A stretch of DNA of 64,000 nucleotides from Auanema rhodensis. Lineage: Eukaryota > Nematoda > Chromadorea > Rhabditida > Rhabditidae. The DNA lies in contig OZ059895.1 of NCBI GenBank assembly GCA_964057225.1, positions 19,540,688 through 19,604,687 of the forward strand, in the 5' to 3' direction. Below the pieces are notes generated by a model, which was not told where the DNA came from, made no database searches, and saw only the letters and a list, made by a program, of their open reading frames with translations. A program made the position numbers and the translations under genes. Below are positions 40,950-51,858 of the stretch, piece by piece (within the stretch, counting starts at the first letter, position 1; each line of letters begins with the position of its first letter).

Positions 40950-42004
40950 TTCACGTAAATTTCAAAGTCATGGTTACCATGCACCAATATCAATAAAAAT
41001 TTGTTTTAAGACTAATATGGACATGAGAAATCTAATTTTGAAAACCGCATCTCTTCATCTTTCACGTAAAGCGAGTTACATATCAAGTGCACATCACGTG
41101 TACACTTAATTAGCATAAATTAAAGTTCACGTAAATTTCAAAGTCATGGTTAACATGCACCGATATCAATAAAATTTGTTTTTAGACTAATATGGACATG
41201 GGGAATCTAATTTTGAAAACCGCATCTCTTTATCTCTCACGTGAAGCGAGTTACATACCAAGTGCACATCACGTTAACATTTAATTAGCATAAATTAAAG
41301 TTCACGTAAATTTCAAAGTCATGGTTACCATGCACCAATATCAATAAAAATTTGTTTTTAGACTAATATGGACATGGGGAATCTAATTTTGAAAACCACA
41401 TCTCTTTATCTTTCACGTGAAGCGAGTTACATACCAAGTGCACATCACGTGTACACTTAATTAGCATAAATTAAAGTTCACGTAAATTTCAAAGTCATGG
41501 TTACCATGCACCAATATCAATAAAAATTTGTTTTTAGACTAATATGGACATGGGGAATCTAATTTTGAAAACCGCATCTCTTTATCTCTCACGTGAAGCG
41601 AGTTACATACCAAGTGCACATCACGTGTACATTTAATTAGCATAAATTAAAGTTCACGTAAATTTCAAAGTCATGGTTACCATGCACCAATATCAATAAA
41701 AACTTGTTTTAAGACTAATATGGACATGAGAAATCTAATTTTGAAAACCGCATCTCTTCATCTTTCACGTGAAGCGAGTTACATATCAAGTGCACATCAC
41801 GTGTACACTTAATTAGCATAAATGAAAGTTCACGTAATTTTCAAAGTCATGGTTAACATGCACCAATATCAATAAAAATTTGTTTTTAGACTAATATGGA
41901 CATGGGGAATCTAATTTTGAAAACCACATCTCTTTATCTTTCACGTGAAGCGAGTTACATACCAAGTGCACATCACGTGTACATTGAATTAGCATAAATT
42001 AAAG
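40950..42004 (+). repeat. Module Q, 6-monomer form, copy 3
   Basis: M234 to M239, a copy of 32503-33557 at an offset of 8,447 bp, including the one-A deletion in ATAAAATTTG near 41172. Private changes here are CACCGATATC near 41160 and CACGTTAAC near 41272, which breaks the p146-151 CACGTG. Confidence 0.83.
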
Positions 42005-42356
42005 TTCACGTAAATTTCAAAGTCATGGTTACCATGCACCAATGTCAATAAAAATTTGTTTTAAGACTAATATGGACATGAGAAATCTAATTTTGAAAAC
42101 CGCATCTCTTCATCTTTCACGTGAAGCGAGTTACATACCAAGTGCACATCACGTGTACATTGAATTAGCATAAATTAAAGTTCACGTAAATTTCAAAGTC
42201 ATGGTTACCATGCACCAATATCAATAAAAATTTGTTTTTAGACTAATATGGACATGGGGAATCTAATTTTGAAAACCGCATCTCTTTATCTTTCACGTGA
42301 AGCGAGTTACATACCAAGTGCACATCACGTGTACATTTAATTAGCATAAATTTAAG

Positions 42357-43412
42357 TTTACGTAAATTTCAAAGTCATGGTTACCATGCACCAATATCAA
42401 TAAAAATTTGTTTTAAGACTAATATGGACATGAGAAATCTAATTTTGAAAACCGCATCTCTTCATCTTTCATGTGAAGCGAGTTACATATCAAGTGCACA
42501 TCACGTGTACATTGAATTAGCATAAATTAAAGTTCACGTAAATTTCAAAGTCATGGTTAACATGCACCAATATCAATAAAAATTTGTTTTTAGACTAATA
42601 TGGACATGGGGAATCTATTTTTGAAAACCGCATCTCTTCATCTTTCACGTGAAGCGAGTTACATACCAAGTGCACATCACGTGTACACTTAATTAGCATA
42701 AATTAAAGTTCACGTAAATTTCGAAGTCATGGTTAACATGCACCAATATCAATAAAAATTTGTTTTTAGACTAATATGGACATGGGGAATCTAATTTTGA
42801 AAACCGCATCTCTTTATCTTTCACGTGAAGCGAGTTACATACCAAGTGCACATCACGTGTACATTTAATTAGCATAAATTAAAGTTCACGTAAATTTCAA
42901 AGTCATGGTTACCATGCACCAATATCAATAAAAATTTGTTTTAAGACTAATATGGACATGAGAAATCTAATTTTGAAAACCGCATCTCTTTCTCTTTGAC
43001 GTGAAGCGAGTTACATACCAAGTGCACATCTCGTGTACACTTAATTAGCATAAATTAAAGTTCACGTAAATTTCAAAGTCATGGTTAACATGCACCAATA
43101 TCAATAAAAATTTGTTTTTAGACTAATATGGACATGGGGAATCTAATTTTGAAAACCGCATCTCTTTATCTTTCACGTGAAGCGAGTTACATACCAAGTG
43201 CACATCACGTGTACATTTAATTAGCATAAATTAAAGTTCACGTAAATTTCAAAGTCATGGTTACCATGCACCAATATCAATAAAAATTTGTTTTAAGACT
43301 AATATGGACATGAGAAATCTAATTTTGAAAACCGCATCTCTTCATCTTTCACGTGAAGCGAGTTACATACCAAGTGCACATCACGTGTACATTGAATTAG
43401 CATAAATTAAAG
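42357..43412 (+). repeat. 6-monomer block repeated 20 monomers upstream, copy 2
   Basis: M242 to M247, the partner of 38838-39893. The preceding monomer ends AAATTTAAG (a change at p173) before the TTTACG front. That compound marker is absent in the older copies and recurs at 47284, 52387, 53443 and 56963, so it dates this lineage as later. Confidence 0.82.
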
Positions 43413-43940
43413 TTCACGTAAATTTCAAAGTCATGGTTACCATGCACCAATATCAATAAAAATTTGTTTTTAGACTAATATGGACATGGGGAATCTAATT
43501 TTGAAAACCGCATCTCTTTATCTTTCACGTGAAGCGAGTTACATACCAAGTGCACATCACGTGTACATTTAATTAGCATAAATTAAAGTTCACGTAAATT
43601 TCAAAGTCATGGTTACCATGCACCAATATCAATAAAAATTTGTTTTAAGACTAATATGGACATAAGAAATCTAATTTTGAAAACCGCATCTCTTCATCTT
43701 TCACGTGAAGCGAGTTACATACCAAGTGCACATCACGTGTACACTTAATTAGCATAAATTAAAGTTCACGTAAATTTCAAAGTCATGGTTACCATGCACC
43801 AATATCAATAAAAATTTGTTTTTAGACTAATATGGACATGGGGAATCTAATTTTGAAAACCACATCTCTTTATCTTTCACGTGAAGCGAGTTACATACCA
43901 AGTGCACATCACGTGTACATTGAATTAGCATAAATTAAAG

Positions 43941-45700
43941 TTCACGTAAATTTCAAAGTCATGGTTAACATGCACCAATATCAATAAAAATTTGTTTTTA
44001 GACTAATATGGACATGGGGAATCTATTTTTGAAAACCGCATCTCTTCATCTTTCACGTGAAGCGAGTTACATACCAAGTGCACATCACGTGTACACTTAA
44101 TTAGCATAAATTAAAGTTCACGTAAATTTCGAAGTCATGGTTACCATGCACCAATATCAATAAAAATTTGTTTTTAGACTAATATGGACATGATGAATCT
44201 AATTTTGAAAACCGCATCTCTTTATCTTTCACGTGAAGCGAGTTACATACCAAGTGCACATCACGTGTACACTTAATTAGCATAAATTAAAGTTCACGTA
44301 AATTTCAAAGTCATGGTTACCATGCACCAATATCAATAAAAATTTGTTTTTAGACTAATATGGACATGGGGAATCTAATTTTGAAAACCACATCTCTTTA
44401 TCTTTCACGTGAAGCGAGTTACATACCAAGTGCACATCTCGTGTACACTTAATTAGCATAAATTAAAGTTCACGTAAATTTCAAAGTCATGGTTAACATG
44501 CACCAATATCAATAAAAATTTGTTTTTAGACTAATATGGACATGGGGAATCTATTTTTGAAAACCGCATCTCTTCATCTTTCACGTGAAGCGAGTTACAT
44601 ACCAAGTGCACATCACGTGTACACTTAATTAGCATAAATTAAAGTTCACGTAAATTTCGAAGTCATGGTTACCATGCACCAATATCAATAAAAATTTGTT
44701 TTTAGACTAATATGGACATGATGAATCTAATTTTGAAAACCGCATCTCTTTATCTTTCACGTGAAGCGAGTTACATACCAAGTGCACATCACGTGTACAT
44801 TTAATTAGCATAAATTAAAGTTCACGTAAATTTCAAAGTCATGGTTACCATGCACCAATATCAATAAAAATTTGTTTTAAGACTAATATGGACATGAGAA
44901 ATCTAATTTTGAAAACCGCATCTCTTCATCTTTCATGTGAAGCGAGTTACATATCAAGTGCACATCACGTGTACACTTAATTAGCATAAATTAAAGTTCA
45001 CGTAAATTTCAAAGTCATGGTTAACATGCACCAATATCAATAAAAATTTGTTTTTAGACTAATATGGACATGGGGAATCTATTTTTGAAAACCGCATTTC
45101 TTCATCTTTCACGTGAAGCGAGTTACATACCAAGTGCACATCACGTGTACACTTAATTAGCATAAATTAAAGTTCACGTAAATTTCGAAGTCATGGTTAA
45201 CATGCACCAATATCAATAAAACTTTGTTTTTAGACTAATATGGACATGGGGAATCTAATTTTGAAAACCGCATCTCTTTATCTTTCACGTGAAGCGAGTT
45301 ACATACCAAGTGCACATCTCGTGTACACTTAATTAGCATAAATTAAAGTTCACGTAAATTTCAAAGTCATGGTTAACATGCACCAATATCAATAAAAATT
45401 TGTTTTTAGACTAATATGGACATGGGGAATCTATTTTTGAAAACCGCATCTCTTCATCTTTCACGTGAAGCGAGTTACATACCAAGTGCACATCACGTGT
45501 ACACTTAATTAGCATAAATTAAAGTTCACGTAAATTTCGAAGTCATGGTTACCATGCACCAATATCAATAAAAATTTGTTTTTAGACTAATATGGACATG
45601 ATGAATCTAATTTTGAAAACCGCATCTCTTTATCTTTCACGTGAAGCGAGTTACATACCAAGTGCACATCACGTGTACATTTAATTAGCATAAATTAAAG
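43941..45700 (+). repeat. CATGATG module region (10 monomers)
   Basis: M251 to M260. The recurring order is a CTATTTTTG monomer, then a TTTCGAAG monomer carrying CATGATGAATC (p77 A, p78 T), then often a CCACAT monomer with CATCTCG. CATGATG first appears here (near 44191) and recurs near 44719, 45599, 49118, 50173, 55277, 56333, 58797, 59677 and 60205; it is absent from the left 44 kb. Private changes: ATTTCTTC near 45097 and AAACTTTG near 45220. Confidence 0.82.
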
Positions 45701-45876
45701 TTCACGTAAATTTCAAAGTCATGGTTACCATGCACCAATATCAATAAAAATTTGTTTTAAGACTAATATGGACATGAGAAATCTAATTTTGAAAACCGCA
45801 TCTCTTCATCTTTCATGTGAAGCGAGTTACATACCAAGTGCACATCACGTGTACACTTAATTAGCATAAATTAAAG

Positions 45877-47107
45877 TTCACGTAAATTTCAAAGTCATGG
45901 TTACCATGCACCAATATCAATAAAAATTTGTTTTAAGACTAATATGGACTTGAGAAATCTAATTTTGAAAACCGCATCTCTTCATCTTTCACGTAAAGCG
46001 AGTTACATATCAAGTGCACATCACGTGTACACTTAATTAGCATAAATTAAAGTTCACGTAAATTTCAAAGTCATGGTTAACATGCACCAATATCAATAAA
46101 ATTTGTTTTTAGACTAATATGGACATGGGGAATCTAATTTTGAAAACCACATCTCTTTATCTTTCACGTGAAGCGAGTTACATACCAAGTGCACATCACG
46201 TGTACACTTAATTAGCATAAATTAAAGTTCACGTAAATTTCAAAGTCATGGTTACCATGCACCAATATCAATAAAAATTTGTTTTTAGACTAAAATGGAC
46301 ATGGGGAATCTAATTTTGAAAACCGCATCTCTTTATCTCTCACGTGAAGCGAGTTACATACCAAGTGCACATCACGTGTACATTTAATTAGCATAAATTA
46401 AAGTTCACGTAAATTTCAAAGTCATGGTTACCATGCACCAATATCAATAAAAATTTGTTTTTAGACTAATATGGACATGGGGAATCTAATTTTGAAAACC
46501 ACATCTCTTTATCTTTCACGTGAAGCGAGTTACATACCAAGTGCACATCACGTGTACACTTAATTAGCATAAATTAAAGTTCACGTAAATTTCAAAGTCA
46601 TGGTTACCATGCACCAATATCAATAAAAATTTGTTTTTAGACTAATATGGACATGGGGAATCTAATTTTGAAAACCGCATCTCTTTATCTCTCACGTGAA
46701 GCGAGTTACATACCAAGTGCACATCACGTGTACATTTAATTAGCATAAATTAAAGTTCACGTAAATTTCAAAGTCATGGTTACCATGCACCAATATCAAT
46801 AAAAACTTGTTTTAAGACTAATATGGACATGAGAAATCTAATTTTGAAAACCGCATCTCTTCATCTTTCACGTGAAGCGAGTTACATATCAAGTGCACAT
46901 CACGTGTACACTTAATTAGCATAAATGAAAGTTCACGTAATTTTCAAAGTCATGGTTAACATGCACCAATATCAATAAAAATTTGTTTTTAGACTAATAT
47001 GGACATGGGGAATCTAATTTTGAAAACCACATCTCTTTATCTTTCACGTGAAGCGAGTTACATACCAAGTGCACATCACGTGTACATTGAATTAGCATAA
47101 ATTAAAG
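45877..47107 (+). repeat. Module Q, 7 monomers, copy 4
   Basis: M262 to M268 with the full order, including both CTCTCAC units. M263 has the one-A deletion (175 bp) but is a CCACAT type, unlike the CTCTCAC units with that deletion at 32679 and 41126. Private changes: GGACTTGAG near 45948 and CTAAAATGG near 46292. Confidence 0.83.
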
Positions 47108-50100
47108 TTCACGTAAATTTCAAAGTCATGGTTACCATGCACCAATGTCAATAAAAATTTGTTTTAAGACTAATATGGACATGAGAAATCTAATTTTGAA
47201 AACCGCATCTCTTTATCTTTCACGTGAAGCGAGTTACATACCAAGTGCACATCACGTGTACATTTAATTAGCATAAATTTAAGTTTACGTAAATTTCAAA
47301 GTCATGGTTACCATGCACCAATATCAATAAAAATTTGTTTTAAGACTAATATGGACATGAGAAATCTAATTTTGAAAACCGCATCTCTTCATCTTTCATG
47401 TGAAGCGAGTTACATATCAAGTGCACATCACGTGTACATTGAATTAGCATAAATTAAAGTTCACGTAAATTTCAAAGTCATGGTTAACATGCACCAATAT
47501 CAATAAAAATTTGTTTTTAGACTAATATGGACATGGGGAATCTATTTTTGAAAACCGCATCTCTTCATCTTTCACGTGAAGCGAGTTACATACCAAGTGC
47601 ACATCACGTGTACACTTAATTAGCATAAATTAAAGTTCACGTAAATTTCGAAGTCATGGTTAACATGCACCAATATCAATAAAAATTTGTTTTTAGACTA
47701 ATATGGACATGGGGAATCTAATTTTGAAAACCGCATCTCTTTATCTTTCACGTGAAGCGAGTTACATACCAAGTGCACATCACGTGTACATTTAATTAGC
47801 ATAAATTAAAGTTCACGTAAGTTTCAAAGTCATGGTTACCATGCACCAATATCAATAAAAATTTGTTTTAAGACTAATATGGACATGAGAAATCTAATTT
47901 TGAAAACCGCATCTCTTTCTCTTTGACGTGAAGCGAGTTACATACCAAGTGCACATCTGGTGTACACTTAATTAGCATAAATTAAAGTTCACGTAAATTT
48001 CAAAGTCATGGTTAACATGCACCAATATCAATAAAAATTTGTTTTTAGACTAATATGGACATGGGGAATCTAATTTTGAAAACCGCATCTCTTTATCTTT
48101 CACGTGAAGCGAGTTACATACCAAGTGCACATCACGTGTACATTTAATTAGCATAAATTAAAGTTCACGTAAATTTCAAAGTCATGGTTACCATGCACCA
48201 ATATCAATAAAAATTTGTTTTAAGACTAATATGGACATGAGAAATCTAATTTTGAAAACCGCATCTCTTCATCTTTCACGTGAAGCGAGTTACATACCAA
48301 GTGCACATCACGTGTACATTGAATTAGCATAAATTAAAGTTCACGTAAATTTCAAAGTCATGGTTACCATGCACCAATATCAATAAAAATTTGTTTTTAG
48401 ACTAATATGGACATGGGGAATCTAATTTTGAAAACCGCATCTCTTTATCTTTCACGTGAAGCGAGTTACATACCAAGTGCACATCACGTGTACATTTAAT
48501 TAGCATAAATTAAAGTTCACGTAAATTTCAAAGTCATGGTTACCATGCACCAATATCAATAAAAATTTGTTTTAAGACTAATATGGACATGAGAAATCTA
48601 ATTTTGAAAACCGCATCTCTTCATCTTTCACGTGAAGCGAGTTACATACCAAGTGCACATCACGTGTACACTTAATTAGCATAAATTAAAGTTCACGTAA
48701 ATTTCAAAGTCATGGTTACCATGCACCAATATCAATAAAAATTTGTTTTTAGACTAATATGGACATGGGGAATCTAATTTTGAAAACCACATCTCTTTAT
48801 CTTTCACGTGAAGCGAGTTACATACCAAGTGCACATCACGTGTACATTGAATTAGCATAAATTAAAGTTCACGTAAATTTCAAAGTCATGGTTAACATGC
48901 ACCAATATCAATAAAAATTTGTTTTTAGACTAATATGGACATGGGGAATCTATTTTTGAAAACCGCATCTCTTCATCTTTCACGTGAAGCGAGTTACATA
49001 CCAAGTGCACATCACGTGTACACTTAATTAGCATAAATTAAAGTTCACGTAAATTTCGAAGTCATGGTTACCATGCACCAATATCAATAAAAATTTGTTT
49101 TTAGACTAATATGGACATGATGAATCTAATTTTGAAAACCACATCTCTTTATCTTTCACGTGAAGCGAGTTACATACCAAGTGCACATCTCGTGTACACT
49201 TAATTAGCATAAATTAAAGTTCACGTAAATTTCAAAGTCATGGTTAACATGCACCAATATCAATAAAAATTTGTTTTTAGACTAATATGGACATGGGGAA
49301 TCTAATTTTGAGAACCGCATCTCTTTATCTTTCACGTGAAGCGAGTTACATACCAAGTGCACATCAGGTGTACATTTAATTAGCATAAATTAAAGTTCAC
49401 GTAAATTTCAAAGTCATGGTTACCATGCACCAATATCAAAAAAATTTGTTTTTAGACTAATATGGACATGGGGAATCTAATTTTGAAAACCGCATCTCTT
49501 TATCTTTCACGTGAAGCGAGTTACATACCAAGTGCACATCACGTGTACATTTAATTAGCATAAATTAAAGTTCACGTAAATTTCAAAGTCATGGTTACCA
49601 TGCACCAATATCAATAAAAATTTGTTTTAAGACTAATATGGACATGAGAAATCTAATTTTGAAAACCGCATCTCTTCATCTTTCACGTGAAGCGAGTTAC
49701 ATACCAAGTGCACATCACGTGTACACTTAATTAGCATAAATTAAAGTTCACGTAAATTTCAAAGTCATGGTTACCATGCACCAATATCAATAAAAATTTG
49801 TTTTTAGACTAATATGGACATGGGGAATCTAATTTTGAAAACCACATCTCTTTATCTTTCACGTGAAGCGAGTTACATACCAAGTGCACATCACGTGTAC
49901 ATTGAATTAGCATAAATTAAAGTTCACGTAAATTTCAAAGTCATGGTTAACATGCACCAATATCAATAAAAATTTGTTTTTAGACTAATATGGACATGGG
50001 GAATCTATTTTTGAAAACCGCATCTCTTCATCTTTCACGTGAAGCGAGTTACATACCAAGTGCACATCACGTGTACACTTAATTAGCATAAATTAAAGTT

Positions 50101-50802
50101 CACGTAAATTTCGAAGTCATGGTTACCATGCACCAATATCAATAAAAATTTGTTTTTAGACTAATATGGACATGATGAATCTAATTTTGAAAACCGCATC
50201 TCTTTATCTTTCACGTGAAGCGAGTTACATACCAAGTGCACATCACGTGTACACTTAATTAGCATAAATTAAAGTTCACGTAAATTTCAAAGTCATGGTT
50301 ACCATGCACCAATATCAATAAAAATTTGTTTTTAGACTAATATGGACATGGGGAATCTAATTTTGAAAACCACATCTCTTTATCTTTCACGTGAAGCGAG
50401 TTACATACCAAGTGCACATCTCGTGTACACTTAATTAGCATAAATTAAAGTTCACGTAAATTTCAAAGTCATGGTTAACATGCACCAATATCAATAAAAA
50501 TTTGTTTTTAGACTAATATGGACATGGGGAATCTATTTTTGAAAACCGCATCTCTTCATCTTTCACGTGAAGCGAGTTACATACCAAGTGCACATCACGT
50601 GTACACTTAATTAGCATAAATTAAAGTTCACGTAAATTTCGAAGTCATGGTTACCATGCACCAATATCAATAAAAATTTGTTTTTAGACTAATATGGACA
50701 TGGGGAATCTAATTTTGAAAACCGCATCTCTTTATCTTTCACGTGAAGCGAGTTACATACCAAGTGCACATCACGTGTACATTTAATTAGCATAAAGTAA
50801 AG
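46756..50802 (+). repeat. 23-monomer block repeated 35 monomers downstream, copy 1
   Basis: M267 to M289. The partner is 52915-56962, offset 6,159 bp as far as the A deletion near 49438 (private to this copy) and 6,160 bp after it. Shared markers: AAAAACTTG, TAATTTTC, CAATGTC, AAATTTAAG/TTTACG, TCTTTCTCTTTGACG with CATCTGG (47812), a CATGATG monomer with CCACAT and CATCTCG (49044), TTGAGAACC with CATCAGG (49220) and CATGATG (50099). Private change here: GTAAGTTTC near 47820. Confidence 0.9.
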
Positions 50803-51349
50803 TTCACGTAAATTTCAAAGTCATGGTTACCACGAACCAATATCAATAAAAATTTGTTTTTAGACTAATATGGACATGGGGAATCTAATTTTGAAAACCG
50901 CATCTCTTTATCTTTCACGTGAAGCGAGTTACATACCAAGTGCACATCACGTGTACATTTAATTAGCATAAATTAAAGTTCACGTAAATTTCAAAGTCAT
51001 GGTTACCATGCACCAATATCAATAAAAATTTGTTTTTAGACTAATATGGACATGGGGAATCTAATTTTGAAAACCGCATCTCTTTATCTTTCACGTGAAG
51101 CGAGTTACATACCAAGTGCACATCACGTGTACATTTAAATAGCATGAATTAAAGTTCACGTAAATTTCAAAGTCATGGTTACCATGCACCAATATCAATA
51201 AAAATTTGTTTTTAGACTAATATGGACATGGGGAATCTAATTTTGAAAACCGCATCTCTTTATCTTTCACGTGAAGCGAGTTACATACCAAGTGCACATC
51301 ACGTGTACATTTAATTAGCATAAATTAAAGTTCACGTAAATTTCAAAGT

Positions 51350-51362
51350 CATGGTTACCATG
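51350..51362. other. Dyad CATGGT-T-ACCATG (p20-32), example copy
   Basis: A perfect 6-bp inverted repeat around one central base, present in every monomer carrying C at p28 (the ACC class). In the AAC class (p28 = A) one arm pair is broken. Short dyads like this can extrude as cruciforms or serve as sites for dimeric DNA-binding proteins. Which, if either, applies here is unknown. Confidence 0.8.
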
Positions 51363-51441
51363 CACCAATATCAATAAAAATTTGTTTTTAGACTAATATG
51401 GACATGGGGAATCTAATTTTGAAAACCGCATCTCTTTATCT

Positions 51442-51451
51442 TTCACGTGAA
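51442..51451. other. 10-bp palindrome TTCACGTGAA (p112-121), example copy
   Basis: A perfect palindrome with a CACGTG core at p114-119, found in most monomers. Variant monomers lose the core by p116 C to T (CATGTG) or p119 G to A (CACGTA). CACGTG is the E-box/G-box core recognised by bHLH and some bZIP proteins. Binding in this array is inference only. Confidence 0.8.
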
Positions 51452-51467
51452 GCGAGTTACATACCAA

Positions 51468-51481
51468 GTGCACATCACGTG
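51468..51481. other. GTGCAC and CACGTG palindromes (p138-151), example copy
   Basis: GTGCAC (p138-143) is followed two bases later by a second CACGTG (p146-151). The eight bases ATCACGTG (p144-151) match the RTCACRTG pattern known as CDEI of budding-yeast point centromeres. In monomers with C at p156 the palindrome GTGTACAC (p149-156) is added. A few monomers have lost this CACGTG through p147/p148 changes (CATCTCG, CATCTGG, CATCAGG), for example near 31064, 39511, 43030, 47956, 49366 and 54117. Confidence 0.78.
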
Positions 51482-51858
51482 TACATTTAATTAGCATAAA
51501 TTAAAGTTCACGTAAATTTCAAAGTCATGGTTACCATGCACCAATATCAATAAAAATTTGTTTTTAGACTAATATGGACATGGGGAATCTAATTTTGAAA
51601 ACCGCATCTCTTTATCTTTCACGTGAAGCGAGTTACATACCAAGTGCACATCACGTGTACATTTAATTAGCATAAATTAAAGTTCACGTAAATTTCAAAG
51701 TCATGGTTACCATGAACCAATATCAATAAAAATTTGTTTTTAGACTAATATGGACATGGGGAATCTAATTTTGGAAACCGCATCTCTTTATCTTTCACGT
51801 GAAGCGAGTTACATACCAAGTGCACATCACGTGTACATTTAATTAGCATAAATTAAAG

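Larger units (their letters stand above)
38662..42180 (+). repeat. 20-monomer block repeated 48 monomers upstream, copy 2
   Basis: M221 to M240, the partner of 30215-33733, 3,519 bp in both copies. Private changes seen here: CTCTACATC near 39116, AAGCAAG near 40542, CACCGATATC near 41160, CACGTTAAC near 41272. The preceding monomer (38486) differs in part from its counterpart, so the left border is near 38.6 kb. Confidence 0.88.
51331..51506 (+). repeat. Reference monomer (consensus-like, 176 bp)
   Basis: This is M293, a copy close to the window consensus, used here to anchor unit coordinates (p1 = 51331). Landmarks: TTCACGTAAA p1-10; CATGGTTACCATG p20-32; CAATATCAAT p36-45; an A5 tract p46-50 followed by TTTGTTTTT p51-59; CATGGGG p73-79; CCGCAT p96-101; TTCACGTGAA p112-121; GTGCAC p138-143; CACGTG p146-151. 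GC is 57 of 176. CpG occurs at p5-6, p97-98, p116-117, p123-124 and p148-149. Main recurrent variant sites are p3 C/T, p15 A/G, p21 A/G, p28 C/A, p59 T/A, p77 and p79 G/A, p86 A/T, p97 C/T, p98 G/A, p107 T/C, p112 T/C, p116 C/T, p119 G/A, p134 C/T, p147-148, p156 T/C, p158 T/G and p162 T/C. Confidence 0.93.
50627..51858 (+). repeat. Run of seven consensus-like monomers
   Basis: M289 to M295 are all of one type (ACC, TAG, CATGGGG, CCGCAT, TTTATC, ACATTT). They differ only by scattered private changes: TTTCGAAG in the first, CATAAAGTAAAG near 50793, CACGAACC near 50831, AAATAGCATGAATT near 51138, CATGAACC near 51711 and TTGGAAACC near 51771. No other run of identical types this long was noticed, and no HOR pattern exists inside it. 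Confidence 0.82.

Noticed and set aside
13150-42180. Assembly duplication as the sole explanation for distant copies
   Set aside because: Not excluded, but private substitutions and indels distinguish the copies (for example TTTCAATGTC near 14394, CACGTTAAC near 41272, the A deletion near 49438), which a simple misassembly would not create.
51474-51481. Yeast-type point centromere element CDEI
   Set aside because: ATCACGTG matches the short CDEI pattern, but no CDEII/CDEIII arrangement is seen and a 176-bp satellite array is not a point centromere. It is kept only as a motif observation.
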